Positions 24,831-35,206 of a stretch of DNA of 64,000 nucleotides are shown here, one piece after another (positions within the stretch are counted from its first letter, which is position 1; each line of letters begins with the position of its first letter). The notes beneath the pieces are model-generated. The model did not search any database and had not been told where the DNA came from. It worked only from the letters and a program-made list of their open reading frames with translations. Origin of the DNA: Balaenoptera acutorostrata (Eukaryota > Chordata > Mammalia > Artiodactyla > Balaenopteridae). The stretch lies in NCBI RefSeq assembly GCF_949987535.1, contig NC_080080.1, positions 61,346,506-61,410,505 on the forward strand, in the 5' to 3' direction. The translations under genes and the position numbers were made by a program.

Positions 24831-25061
24831 CATTCAGTGAAAATTACAAGTCATTTACAAGTTCTTATCATTGACAGGAAATTAGACCAAATGACCAAAG
24901 ACCAAGAGAAATAACAAGAGATGAAAATATTGGTGTTATCCAAAAGGATTTTAAAATAATGATTCGTATATTCAAAAATAGAGGTAATGAGACAAAAAAA
25001 AAAGTTTTTTAATGGATAATTTCACCAAATATGCAGAATCTATAAAAATAATCAAAGGGAA

Positions 25062-25127
25062 TTCTAGGACTGAAAATCAGATTAATGAACTTGATTCTAG
25101 GACTGAAAACCAAATGAATGAAATTGA
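25062..25127 (+). repeat. Two 33-bp tandem units in L1M coding-like sequence
   Basis: TTCTAGGACTGAAAA begins two consecutive 33-bp units (25062-25094 and 25095-25127) with a few substitutions. Thirty-three bases equal eleven codons, in keeping with a heptad-like duplication in the former ORF1-type coiled coil. Confidence 0.7.
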
Positions 25128-25134
25128 AGCCTCA

Positions 25135-25371
25135 ATATATGGTTTTAACAATTTTGTAGTGAATAAACAATAACAAGGGAGTGTGAGTATATGCAATTAA
25201 CATATGAAAAACCTTACCTTAATGACTTAGAGCTCAATAATATCTCAGAGATAAAATGTTTAGAAATTATCTAGTTATGTCACTTTAGTCCATAAATGAG
25301 GAATAAGATTTAGAGAAGTATGTTACCTGTTGAAAAATCATATAGATAGTGGTTATATATGGGTTTAGCAA
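25135..25371 (+). mobile_element. 203-bp duplicated segment with 17-bp target-site duplication
   Basis: The insert 25152-25354 is a copy of 22805-23006. It is bracketed by ATATATGGTTTTAACAA (25135-25151) and ATATATGGGTTTAGCAA (25355-25371), 15 of 17 identical. The surrounding sequence reads as one interrupted L1M. There is no poly(A) or poly(T) at either edge, which is unlike ordinary L1-driven retroposition. Confidence 0.8.
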
Positions 25372-26759
25372 CTAATGTAAAATAGAAGTCAGGATTGTTA
25401 GATTTGAAGATGGGTCAATAAAAAATTTGTAAACTGAAAACAGAGAGAAAAAAATGAAAGAGGTGAGAGCATAATACCTATAAATGACTCAGTCAATTAT
25501 TCTAGCTTGAATATTGATGATGTCTCAGAAAGACAGAATGAGACAAAATCAACCATTTGAAAAGTTGATCAAAGATTTTTCAAAACGAGGAAAGATATAT
25601 ACCCATAGATGATAAGCAGGATAAATACAAAAACATCATGCCTACCATAGTCAAATTACTGAAGCATAAAGACAAGAAAGAGATAAAGCCAAAGAAAAAT
25701 GAGAAATAATAAGACTGAGAGTTGACCTCTCACCCAAAACAATGGAAGTTGGGGAAAAAATGATATATTTAAAATACTGAATCCAACAACCACCAACATA
25801 ACATTATACAGTTGGAGAAAATAGTTTAAAAATTAGGGCAAAATAAAGACACGTTCAGACAAATCACAGCTAAGAGAAATCACTAGTAGCTCTTCTTTAC
25901 AAGAAATATTAAAAGAACTCCCTTAGGCCAAAGAACAATGATCCCCGAGGGAAACAGTGCAGTGTGAGACATAATAAATATTGACTGTACAAAACAATAA
26001 TCATACTATCTCCTGGAGTTTAAAACATATGAGAAAACAAAAAACCAAACCAAAACAAAACAAACAAAAAAAATCCCAAAACCCTGATCTCAGTAATGCA
26101 AAACATAGAAAGGAAGTAAGCAGAGTTAAAGTATTCTGAGGTTCTAGCATTACTGGCAGAGTAGTAAAAATAATAATATTTCAAAATGTTAATGAGTTAC
26201 AAATGCATGGTTTAATATTTGGGATAAACATTAAAATAATAATAAAAAGAATGTAATTAACATGTTAGTAGAGGAAAAGCAAAAATGTTATAATACCTTG
26301 TGTTATACAAAGGAAAGCAAGGAACCAGATAAGAAAGTGGGTAAAATAGATGTGAAAAACGGAAAACAAATAGTAGGATGACTGATATAAATGCAAATAC
26401 ATTAATGATTTTTGGTAAATGGATTGAATACTCCAAATAAAAGACAAACATTGTCATAATAGATAAATAAAAACCCAAGGATTTAATGCTTATAAAAGAC
26501 ATGTTAATTATAAAGATAGAGATTGAGTGAGTGATGAGATGGAAAAAAATAGCAAACACTGGTAGCAGAACATTTAGAGTAATTTCAGAAAAAGAAAACT
26601 TAAAGGAAGGCAACATGGAGATAAAAAGGGACATTTCATAATGACTTATAAACCACCATGAAGAGATCAAAATTTTAAATTTGTGCACATCCAATAACAT
26701 GTACACAATCACTCCAAGCTAAGTTCAAAACCTGGCATACAAGAATTATGCAATAAATG

Positions 26760-27830
26760 GCACCTGATTTTGAAATTCATTGATAAAAGGGAAATAGCCA
26801 CTATTACTCTGTTAGCCCACATTTCATTTTATTCATCTATTCACTCATTTATTTATTCACAAGATAGCAATTGAACGTATACTATCTTCCAAGTACTGTG
26901 CATTGAGTGGATCTGCATTTTGCATTCACAGAATTTACTGTCAGAGCAGGAGATGGATATTTAAAAAGCACAGTTAAATTCATATAGAATTATCTTGTGA
27001 TGTATGATTTATAGACAAATATTACAAGAGAAAATAATGGCAAATATCTGTTAACCCTATTATGTGAAGTCTCATCGTAAGGCCTGGTGTGTTGCAGTTG
27101 GTCAATGATAATTATTGTGAAATTTAAAAGTTATTAACACGTTTTAACATTCAATAAGCAGCATTATTTTTCACAATTTGCTTGTTCTTGTTTACATACT
27201 GATCATAAATACACCACAAATCTCCCATTAAATTCCACGTGTATAAAATATGGGAGCACAGAAATATTCTCCAGTGGAACTTCCACAGAGTATGTTTACA
27301 TTTAATTAATGACTTTGACAATAATTTAAAATTCAGAACTCTGAAGTTTTTCTAATTTGAGTTATGGTAGAATTGATAAATTTAAATATCTACATGATTA
27401 TTTTTATTTTTTTTGTATGAATTTGATCAGCCTATAAGAAAATAGGTATGAATCAAAAGGCTCACATTTCTTTTTCTACAGAAAAAAAAGGAAGGATTGA
27501 AAAGTCATATTTATAATTTCTAAGCTGTGATATTATGTGGTTGTTTTTTTAATATCTAAAAATTTGTCAGGGATGTGAGACAGTAAACCCCAAACAATCC
27601 CCACACAAAAACGAAATGTGTGCTCTAGCAGTGCACAAAATACCACCGAAAGTTACACAACATTTCTCGGCTTGCAAACCAAACCATTATTGAATTTTTG
27701 TTTTAATTTAAAGAGACTCTATGCTTCAGGTTTAAACTATATTTATATATACTCTTATTGCAAATGTATTTTTCCCTTGCAAAACTCATCACAAGTGGAA
27801 ATTGATCATTTTATTTTGTGCTGTCTCTTC
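26760..27830. other. No gene recognised; one possible repeat fragment
   Basis: About 26820-26960 contains TTATTTATTCACAAGATAGC and CAAGTACTGTGCATTGAG, resembling a common but unnamed ancient repeat end. The remainder is AT-rich with no credible frame. Confidence 0.4.
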
Positions 27831-27834
27831 AGTT

Positions 27835-27985
27835 TGATCTAAGTTCCATCAGGAAAGGAATTGTTTTGTCTGTTTGGTTTCCTGTCATAACTCTCTAGGG
27901 TCTTAAGAGGTACCTGGCACATTACAAGTGACAATACATATTTGTTGGGTAAGCAAAATGAATGAACGAATAAATGACTATTAAA
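27835..27985 (+). repeat. L2 LINE 3' tail
   Basis: AAGTTCCATCAGGAAAGGAATTG, then GGTACCTGGCACATTACAAG and ATATTTGTTGGGTAAGCAAAATGAATGAACG-type sequence, form the terminal part of L2 in plus orientation. Confidence 0.65.
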
Positions 27986-29170
27986 TGTACACAATAATTT
28001 TATTTGGATATATCACATAAATATGAATATATATATTTGAAAATTATGGAACAAAATCATAGTACAAATGAAAAGCGACCTATGAGGAAAGTAACAGATT
28101 CAGAAATATTTGTGGTTCTAAGTGAATGGTAACTACTCTGCCTGGTTTCTTAAAAATAACGTGCACAGTTCATATAAGGAAACATAATATAAACAAAAGA
28201 CACTACATAATCATGGAGATACTATTTTAAAGAGCCTACCTGTTGCCGGTGTATATATTTCTGGTCTTTATTTGAATAAGGTGTTATGGTTTCTTTGATG
28301 GATGTCATCAACTCTGCATATGCATATATATGTGTGTGTACATATATATTTTCAGATAAACAGATACAACAGTATATGGGTAACACCTATGAGAAGAAAA
28401 TATTGTGAATGAGCTACTTTTAAGAATATATATCATTCCTCTGAATTATAGAAAAAATACAATCTCCACACACCACCAGTAAGATTTTCCACTGTTGCTC
28501 AAACAAAATGGAATTCATTTGCACCTAGCAGTTCATGCATGAACTGAATTCTTTTCTAATTATCAGAAGCTATGATATTTTCAAGTAAATGTTAGACTAA
28601 CCTGTGTTAACAGCTTCTTAGGGATTTATTACTATTAATCTAAAGTAATATTGTAGAGGATTTATATCATGAGTATATTTTGTAAAAGTAAAGATTACCT
28701 TGTCAATTGTAGTGCTTCGATTTTTCTCTGTAAAAGTTATTGTGAGTTTTAACTTTCTAATTTTGTAGACGTCAGTACAAAGGATACCACATTATATAGA
28801 ATAGTATAGTGCAAAGAATAAACATTCTTGAATATTCATCATGCTGCTATAAGCTTTACTGTAGCTTTATTAATACTTTCTTAATTTAATCTCAAAATGT
28901 AAAGAAAGAACAATATTGTAATGTGATCATAGGAAAATTTTCATGGCTAGTGTCAGTTTTTCTTAGGGGAAGTCCAATATATTCTGTCAAAGAATTTCCT
29001 GGTGTGATAGTTAAAAAGAAAAAAAGAAACCTAACACATTAAAATAAAACAGAAACAGAAAACCTTGTAATAGATTGAATGAGAATTTCTATTTCTGGGA
29101 AAATTAGACACGTTCTGTGGGGACAACAATCTGAGTTTGGCATATATTTGGTTTAAAGAATGATCTCTGT
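27986..29170. other. No recognisable gene
   Basis: AT-rich sequence with an alternating TATA/TGTG patch near 28317-28352. No credible coding frame or named repeat. Confidence 0.5.
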
Positions 29171-29174
29171 CTGA

Positions 29175-29320
29175 ATCAACACTTATTGGATGCCTACTCA
29201 TGCAGAAGAACACTGTACTAGCTGCTGAGAATATACAGAGGGAGAGAAGACCTGATCCCTGCCCTTGGAGGAGCTTACTAAATAAATGGATCATCGGTTT
29301 TAACCACAGGGCAGAGGGAA
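29175..29320 (+). repeat. Ancient dispersed repeat end, family unresolved
   Basis: ACACTTATTGGATGCCTACTCATG, then ACACTGTACTAGCTGCTGAGAATATACAGAG and TGATCCCTGCCCTTGGAGGAGCTTAC, is a very common mammalian repeat motif (MIR/L2/L3-era). I will not choose a family. Confidence 0.5.
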
Positions 29321-29434
29321 GACCAAGACTAATGAATAAAACACAATTTTTACAAAATTCTATTAAATCTTATAGTATTTTAAGAGTCAAATATAGTATA
29401 ACTGGATAAATTTGTCCTTGAAGTTAGAAGTCCT

Positions 29435-29560
29435 AGATTTGAAATTCTAACCTTCAGCTTATCAGCTATGTGACCTCAACAAAGTTAAAACCACCTCTCT
29501 GAACACTTCTATTCACTTGTAAAATGATGACATTGAGATTATATTTCTGATGTATGAAAG
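29435..29560 (+). repeat. MIR SINE fragment
   Basis: AGCTTATCAGCTATGTGACCTC, then CCACCTCTCTGAACACTTCTATTCACTTGTAAAATGATGACATTG, matches the MIR core and 3' portion in plus orientation. Confidence 0.65.
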
Positions 29561-30440
29561 TTTCCAATAACATTCTTGTAGGAAATGTTAGGTTCTTATT
29601 TGAATAAATGTTCAGTGTTTGCATGTTTAGTATATTACCAATGATTCTAGAAGTATAATAGATTAGATCAATATTCAGAAGAGAACTTAACATGAGTTTG
29701 AACAATTTTGCCTTCTGTAATATTTAGGTTGATGGTTCTGTTGTGAGGTATGATTTGTCTCTCATACTAAACTTTGCAGTAAGGTTTTTCTATGCTAAGC
29801 AGAGGAAGTAATCAGGTAAGTTCCTAATTAAAGGTTTGATGTCTAGAGAGAAAAAACAGAAGATCAAGACTTCAGCCCTGTATAACAAGCTCAAATACAC
29901 AGATGCTTCAGAAAGTTCAATCTCTCAAAACTTTCTAACTCCAAAATATGATGGAATATTATTAAATTTGGTACCACTATGATGATTTTCTAGGGAATGA
30001 GATGACATTGCAACAAAACTTTAATCCATGAAGTTAACCTGAAGAAAAGGGGATGTTACTTTGTATTTAGCTTCTACATATGTAATATTTGCTTCAACTT
30101 GCATCTCATTAATTATAGTGTTTCATGGACACATTTAATTGCTACTCACAGTGATATTTTAGTAGTTAAACTTAATAGAGCCTGAATTTGAAGCCTGAAT
30201 TCTTCAAAATATCTGTCTATACATCTGGAAAATATTCTAACTATATATCCAATACCCAATGAAAGGAGCAAAGTTAAGTTTGAAGCCAAAGAAAGTGCTT
30301 AAATCATTCAGCCACTTATTATTAGATGACAAATATCGCACATCATATGGAGACAATAATTCTGACCTATCTCAAGAAATTGTGAGGACAAGCCTAAAGC
30401 ACAGAACTGCATGCTTACAAAATATGAAGCAGCTATACTT
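29561..30440. other. No recognisable gene
   Basis: AT-rich sequence with only short frames; nothing recognisable. Confidence 0.5.
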
Positions 30441-30444
30441 ATTA

Positions 30445-30448
<4 letters not shown>

Positions 30449-30478
<30 letters not shown>
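30449..30478. repeat. (CA)15 microsatellite
   Basis: Fifteen uninterrupted CA units. The 99-codon frame running through it translates the tract as Thr-His repeats and is not a gene. Confidence 0.95.
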
Positions 30479-30479
<1 letters not shown>

Positions 30480-30482
<3 letters not shown>

Positions 30483-31170
30483 GTACTATGTATCTGTGCA
30501 GCCTTCAATGTCCGAGTCTTCTCTTCCTGGAATCTTCTATGATTGGCTTAAGATGTAGGCTCAGACTCAGAAAATAATAGAGCAGTGTAGGGTAGCGCAA
30601 TTAGATTGTAAAAGAAGAACCATGTTCAGAATAGGAAGCAGATACATCCTCTGAGAAAAACAAAAAGAATGTGAACTCTTGTCAGCAGCAAATTAATCAA
30701 TCTCTTTCTTCTTAAAAGGGTTATGTTAAAACTATATCTAGCATAGTTAGTAAAATACTAAATTTGAAAAGATTGCAAGTTTAAAGGGAATACTTCTAGA
30801 CAATTCTACGAGAACCAGATTTTTCTTTTCTCTAAAGAGATTAATAGTATTGCAAATATGATGCTGCTGCCAGGCTTTGGGGAAAAGCCTTTGTTTTCTT
30901 GAGAGCTGATACCAGTCAATAACCCATGTGCGGTTGAAAAATCATCCAAAAAAATCTTCACTTGGGGGTTGCCAGAGACTACTTTATATCCATTATTAAC
31001 ACATAAATAAGGGTAATATACTCCAAATACATTAATCTGTTTAATCTTGTATCCCTCATGGCCCAAGGCAGAGGTTAATGGTGGAGTTTTGTTATTAGAA
31101 AACTTGTGACATCTTGTACCTGATGAATAAGAACCTTTATTTCTAGTTTGATAATGTCTACCAATAATTG
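30480..31170. other. No recognisable gene
   Basis: The 86-codon minus-strand frame (30806-31066) shows no domain, signal peptide or splice context that I can recognise. Confidence 0.5.
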
Positions 31171-31179
31171 AGAATCACG

Positions 31180-31375
31180 ACTGTGTCAGGCAGAGTGCAT
31201 GCCCTCTACAAAATTGTCTGTTTTCTCATAACCTCCCTATGAAGAAGATATTATCTCCAAATTACAGATGCAAATACTGAGTCTTAGAAGTAAAGTAATT
31301 GGTTCAAAGTGGTGATATCTTAAAAGGATTGAAGCTCAGGTGTATCTGACTCCATTGTCCATTATGAGATGCTGC
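31180..31375 (-). repeat. MIR SINE, antisense
   Basis: TTTTCTCATAACCTCCCTATGAAG, AATTACAGATGCAAATACTGAGTC, then TAAAGTAATTGGTTCAAAG and CAGGTGTATCTGACTCC, is the reverse complement order of MIR. Confidence 0.7.
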
Positions 31376-31379
31376 TCTA

Positions 31380-32580
31380 TTATTGGAGGTCTCACTCTAT
31401 TGTTTTTAAAGAAAAACAAGTAATTCATTCAATATATTAATTTGAAATATTTTTTATAAACCAAACTGAATTTTGTGTGGAGTTAACCATACATGTTGTT
31501 TACAATTATATCCAGTATAAATCCTTGAAGAATCACCTCTGTATTACTACTGAAAAGACCGTATGTGTTCATCTTTTGTCTACTTTCTCTATGAGCAGTC
31601 AAGGGCTCTGTTCCTTTATCTGCAGCAGCCAAATCTACCTAAGAACATTTGAGCCTAGACATCTAAAAGCTTCTCTAGTGTAAAGCAACATTTCTCTTGA
31701 GCCCAGTCAAGCTCAGCTTTGAGCATTACTGTGTAATTTATATGATCTATTATTTTAAAGCTGGTGGGGTGGGGTAGGTTGGGGGGGTGGGAGTGGAGAA
31801 GGAGTATGTGATACAGTTTAGCTGAAGAGGTTTCATTTAAGAAAAAACAAATATTTCTTTGGATAAATGTATCTCCATTAACAAGTGCTTTATCATACTA
31901 CTCAGTGATTTTGATACCTCAAGGCCACTTATTAATTATAAAAAGGAGAATAATACACTACATTTTACCTAGTGGAACTTATGTCTTGCATGAGCAAAAA
32001 TTTACTTTAACCTCAAGCACAGAATATCATATTTGAAATATTCACCGAAGGGTAAGAATTGTTTTGCACTTCACATTTTTACTGCTTATCTACTGAACCT
32101 CAACTCTCAGACTCAAACTAAGCCACATGAAGTGGAAATACAGACAATACAGTCCTTTGGTAAAGGCATTGTTATAAAGCTCGGATTTCATTTAATGGAA
32201 CTCCTAATTAGAAGATAATTGAGGTTTGTCAGAAAATCAGTGTTCTAGTCTCAGATCCACCACTAGACTGGGGATAGTTCACAGACTTTCTCTATTTTTA
32301 TTTCTTCATAATTAAAAAAGCAGATGGAATGTCCTACAAATCTGAATACTTGATATATGTATTAATTGTCTACTAAGATAATATAAATTAAAATTCCAGT
32401 GTTTAGATAAGGCTAAAATGCACTACAAATTCAAGTTGGCATCTTTCATTTTTTTAACCCTGTTCTTTCTTCTTTTTGTGACTGTATATTTCTTAAATGC
32501 TAGTGTAAGTTCTCTTTAACTATGGGCATGGCACTGTGGCACCTTTGCTTGTCTAGGTACACAATTGAATTTAAAAGCAG
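31380..32580. other. No gene recognised; G-rich patch and possible MIR scrap
   Basis: A G-rich run (about 31762-31797, with GGTGGGGTGGGG and GGGGGGG) stands out in AT-rich DNA. About 32245-32310 resembles a plus-strand MIR 5' part (TCTAGTCTCAGATCCACCACTAG). No credible coding frame. Confidence 0.45.
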
Positions 32581-32587
32581 AGGTAAA

Positions 32588-32738
32588 GGGAACTCCACTC
32601 AATACTCTGTAATGATCCATATCGGAAAGGAATCTAAAAAAAGTGACTATGTGTATATGTATAAGTGATTCACTTTGCTGTACACCTGAAACTAACACAG
32701 CATTCTAAATGGTATACGCCAATAAATTTTTTTTTTTT
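32588..32738 (+). mobile_element. L1 3' end, 5'-truncated
   Basis: GGGAACTCCACTCAATACTC, AAGTGATTCACTTTGCTGTACACC and TGAAACTAACACAGCATTC form the last about 150 bp of an even-toed-ungulate-type L1 3'UTR. A related 3' end is seen at 39370-39530 and 40555-40745. The CHR SINE inserted immediately after its T/A-rich end. Confidence 0.85.
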
Positions 32739-33067
32739 AAAAAGTAGATTTAGGCCTTCCCTGGTGGCGCAGTGGTTGAGAATCTGTCTGCTAATGCAGG
32801 GGACACGGGTTCGAGCCCTGGTCTGGGAAGATCCCACATGCCACGGAGCAGCTGGGCCCGTGAGCCACAGCTACTGAGCCTGCGCGTCTGGAGCCTGTGC
32901 CCCGCAACGGGAGGGGCCGCGATAGTGAAAGGCCCGCGTACCGCGATGAAGAGCGGTCCCCGCACCGCGATGAAGTGTGGCCCCCACTTGCCGCAACTAG
33001 AGAAAGCCCTCGCACGAACCGAAGACCCAACACAGCCAAAAATAAATAAATAAATAAATAAAGTAGC

Positions 33068-33102
<35 letters not shown>

Positions 33103-33109
33103 GATTTAG
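32739..33109 (+). mobile_element. Young CHR-family tRNA-derived SINE
   Basis: The body 32754 to about 33062 has a tRNA-like head, the cetacean-type middle (GATCCCACATGCCACGGAGC, CTGCGCGTCTGGAGCCTGTG, CAACGGGAGGGGCCGCGATA), a local duplication of the GCGATGAAG unit near 32943-32973, and an (AAAT)n stretch. A long, nearly pure A tail (33071-33099) ends it. It is flanked by AAAAGTAGATTTAG at about 32740-32753 and 33096-33109. The intact pol III boxes, long A tail and identical target duplication show a recent insertion. Frames of 70-121 codons on both strands across it are repeat-derived. Confidence 0.93.
32765..32818 (+). promoter_or_regulatory. Internal pol III promoter boxes A and B of the young SINE
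   Basis: Box A TGGCGCAGTGG is at 32765-32775 and box B GGTTCGAGCCC at 32808-32818. Both match tRNA promoter consensus, with 32 bp between them. Confidence 0.85.
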
Positions 33110-34650
33110 ACTCACAGATTCATCAGGGAAAAAAATAAAAGCTGGTCCATAGAAAATAGTGCTCTCCCAAAGTGTCTTCTCTTTGTCATAGAAGCTAGCT
33201 TACGTGATCATTCAACACGAAGCACCCTGAAGGTCAGAGAGCAGGGGAGGGGTCCTAAATAGTGACTAATCCATTCATTCCAACAGGGGCATTTCACAAA
33301 TTCCTCTTTGTTTCTCAAAAAAAAAAAAAAAAAAAAAAAAAAATGTTGCTATAGTAAAACATTAGACCAGAAAGCCTGACTAATTTGTTAGGAGGAAAAT
33401 AAATCTAAGCAAAGCAGTGTATATTTATTCAAGTGCATAACTTGAATTTTCCTGAAAAGGTTTTTACACAAGCAAGCAAACCCAGCCTTGTCAGGTCATA
33501 AAGGTAGCAGAGCTCTATCTGGACTTCAAGAAAATAAAGCCCTGCCTACTTGTTTTCTCTAAAATAATGAAGGTTGATGATTTGACACCATTATTCTGGA
33601 CTTTAAAAATTTGTCTCTAGTCTCTTTTTGCCAGTGGAATTACTAAACTTTCCCCAAACAAGTTGCATTCCCACTGCAACCTCAAAAGTGGCAGCTATGG
33701 CCAGCATGGTGGGACAGGGTGAGTCTCCCTTTTTTTCTTAGAGTCCTTCCCATCTCAGTATTGCAGGTTTGCTCTGAATATCTTCTCTCAAGTAAAATTC
33801 CAGCATCAGATACTCTAGATTTTAGGCCAAGTATTACTTTGTTTATGTCAGATGCACAAATGCACTGATTTTCACAGCTAGACACCTCCTATAATCATTG
33901 TACCGTTGCCTTGTTCTTTTTGTTGTGTTGTCATTTATTTCCATTGAAAAAAAAAAAAAAAGAGTGTTTTAATTTCAAGTCTTCCCAAATTCTTTTTGGA
34001 CTTAGCAAACAAATGCATTAATATATATTTTACATTTTGAAAATATATTTTTGAACATAATTTCACCCCTTAAGAAAATTAGAGATCCTTTGGAGGGTGA
34101 ATACTCAGAATTTTTCTCGAAGTATCATAGAGTCTTAGCTCTGTTAAGTGTCTACTAAGTATATATAGAACTCCATTTGCACTGTCAAGGTAAAATTCAT
34201 ATTCCTGAGTTTCTACAATAGCATTAATATCATGACTAAAATTACATTATTGTGGTTGTATGTGATGTGTGCATGTAATAATAGTTATTGTTTGAAATAT
34301 CTCAAGCAAGTTGAACTACTCCATCACTATGTTTCAAAGCATCTCAAAATGTATCATATTCTGAGTCATTGGCCAGGATTGGTTAATCTGTTGTTAAGGC
34401 TTTTGTCTAGAATATTATATTTCTAGAATATTTTAATATACATAAGAGAATTTTCTATTTATGTTTAAAGTTTATTTTTATAGTTTTTTCACTGTTTATT
34501 TCTCACCACATTTATAATTGTAGCAATATTGTCTGCTTATTGGTATAATCCACGGAGGCCAAAATGAAGTCTCTGACTCCAGAAACTGCTATGTAAATAG
34601 ATACTCTACATCTTCTCCAACTATCAACTACATTTTTCTTCATTGCATAT
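33110..34650. other. No recognisable gene; two poly(A) tracts
   Basis: A25-like tracts lie at about 33319-33343 and A15 at about 33946-33961, each without a recognisable retroelement body. The 67-codon minus-strand frame at 33682-33885 has no recognisable domain. Confidence 0.45.
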
Positions 34651-34661
34651 TTGTATTCTTT

Positions 34662-35206
34662 TTCTTTTTTTAACTTTTTTATTGGAGTATAATTGCTTTA
34701 CAATGGTGTGTTAGTTTCTGCTTTATAACGAAGTAAATCAGTTATACATATACATATATCCCCATATCTCTTCCCTCTTGCGTCTCCCTCCCTCCCACCA
34801 ATCTAGCTGGTCACAAAGTGTGGAGCTAATTTCCCTGTGCTATGCGACTGCTTCCCACTAGCTATCTATTTTACATTTGGTAGTGTATATATATCCATAT
34901 ATATACTATCACTCTCTCACTTTGTCCCACCTTACCCTTCCCCCTGCCCATGTCCTCAAGACCATTTTCTAGTAGGTCTGCATCTTTATTCCCGTCTTGC
35001 CCCTAGGTTCTTCAGGACCACTTTTTTTTTTTTTTTTTTTTTAGATTCCACATATATGTGTTAGCATACAGTATTTGTTTTTCTCTTTCTGACTTACTTC
35101 ACTCTGTATGACAGACTCTAGGTCCAGCCACCTCACTACAAATGATTCAGTTTCGTTCCTTTTTATGGCTGAGTAATATTCCATTGTATATATGTGCCGC
35201 ATCCTT
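34662..35206 (-). mobile_element. L1 3' end, strongly 5'-truncated, antisense
   Basis: On the minus strand this is the last part of ORF2 plus the 3'UTR of a ruminant/cetacean-type L1. It is nearly parallel to 35215-35740 of the neighbouring copy, sharing TTGGAGTATAATTGCTTTAC, the GGTCACAAAG stretch and the CACTCTCTCACTTTGTC stretch. It has an expanded T tract at about 35022-35042. Its 5' break (at ATGTGCCGCATC) abuts the A tail of the next L1. Confidence 0.88.

Larger units (their letters stand above)
24840..26750 (+). mobile_element. Old L1M/HAL1-like element, 5' half
   Basis: The plus strand follows what I remember of L1M/HAL1 5' regions. A coiled-coil-coding stretch comes first (24890-25130), then GAGAGTTGACCTCTCACCC and CAATGGAAGTTGG near 25720, AGAAATATTAAAAGAACTCC near 25903, and AAATGGATTGAATACTCCAAATAAAAGACAAAC at about 26417. 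The ORF2 endonuclease-region phrases follow to about 26700. It is split by the inserted copy at 25152-25354. The 151-codon minus-strand frame at 26257-26712 is an antisense shadow of this A-rich element. Confidence 0.65.

Noticed and set aside
26257..26712. 151-codon minus-strand frame rich in Phe, Ile and Ser
   Set aside because: It is the antisense of an A-rich old L1M segment. The membrane-like appearance is a composition artefact.
30259..30558. 99-codon frame with Thr-His repeats
   Set aside because: It translates a (CA)15 microsatellite. No other protein feature is present.
32750..33115. Frames of 82-121 codons on both strands
   Set aside because: All lie within the CHR SINE and its A tail.
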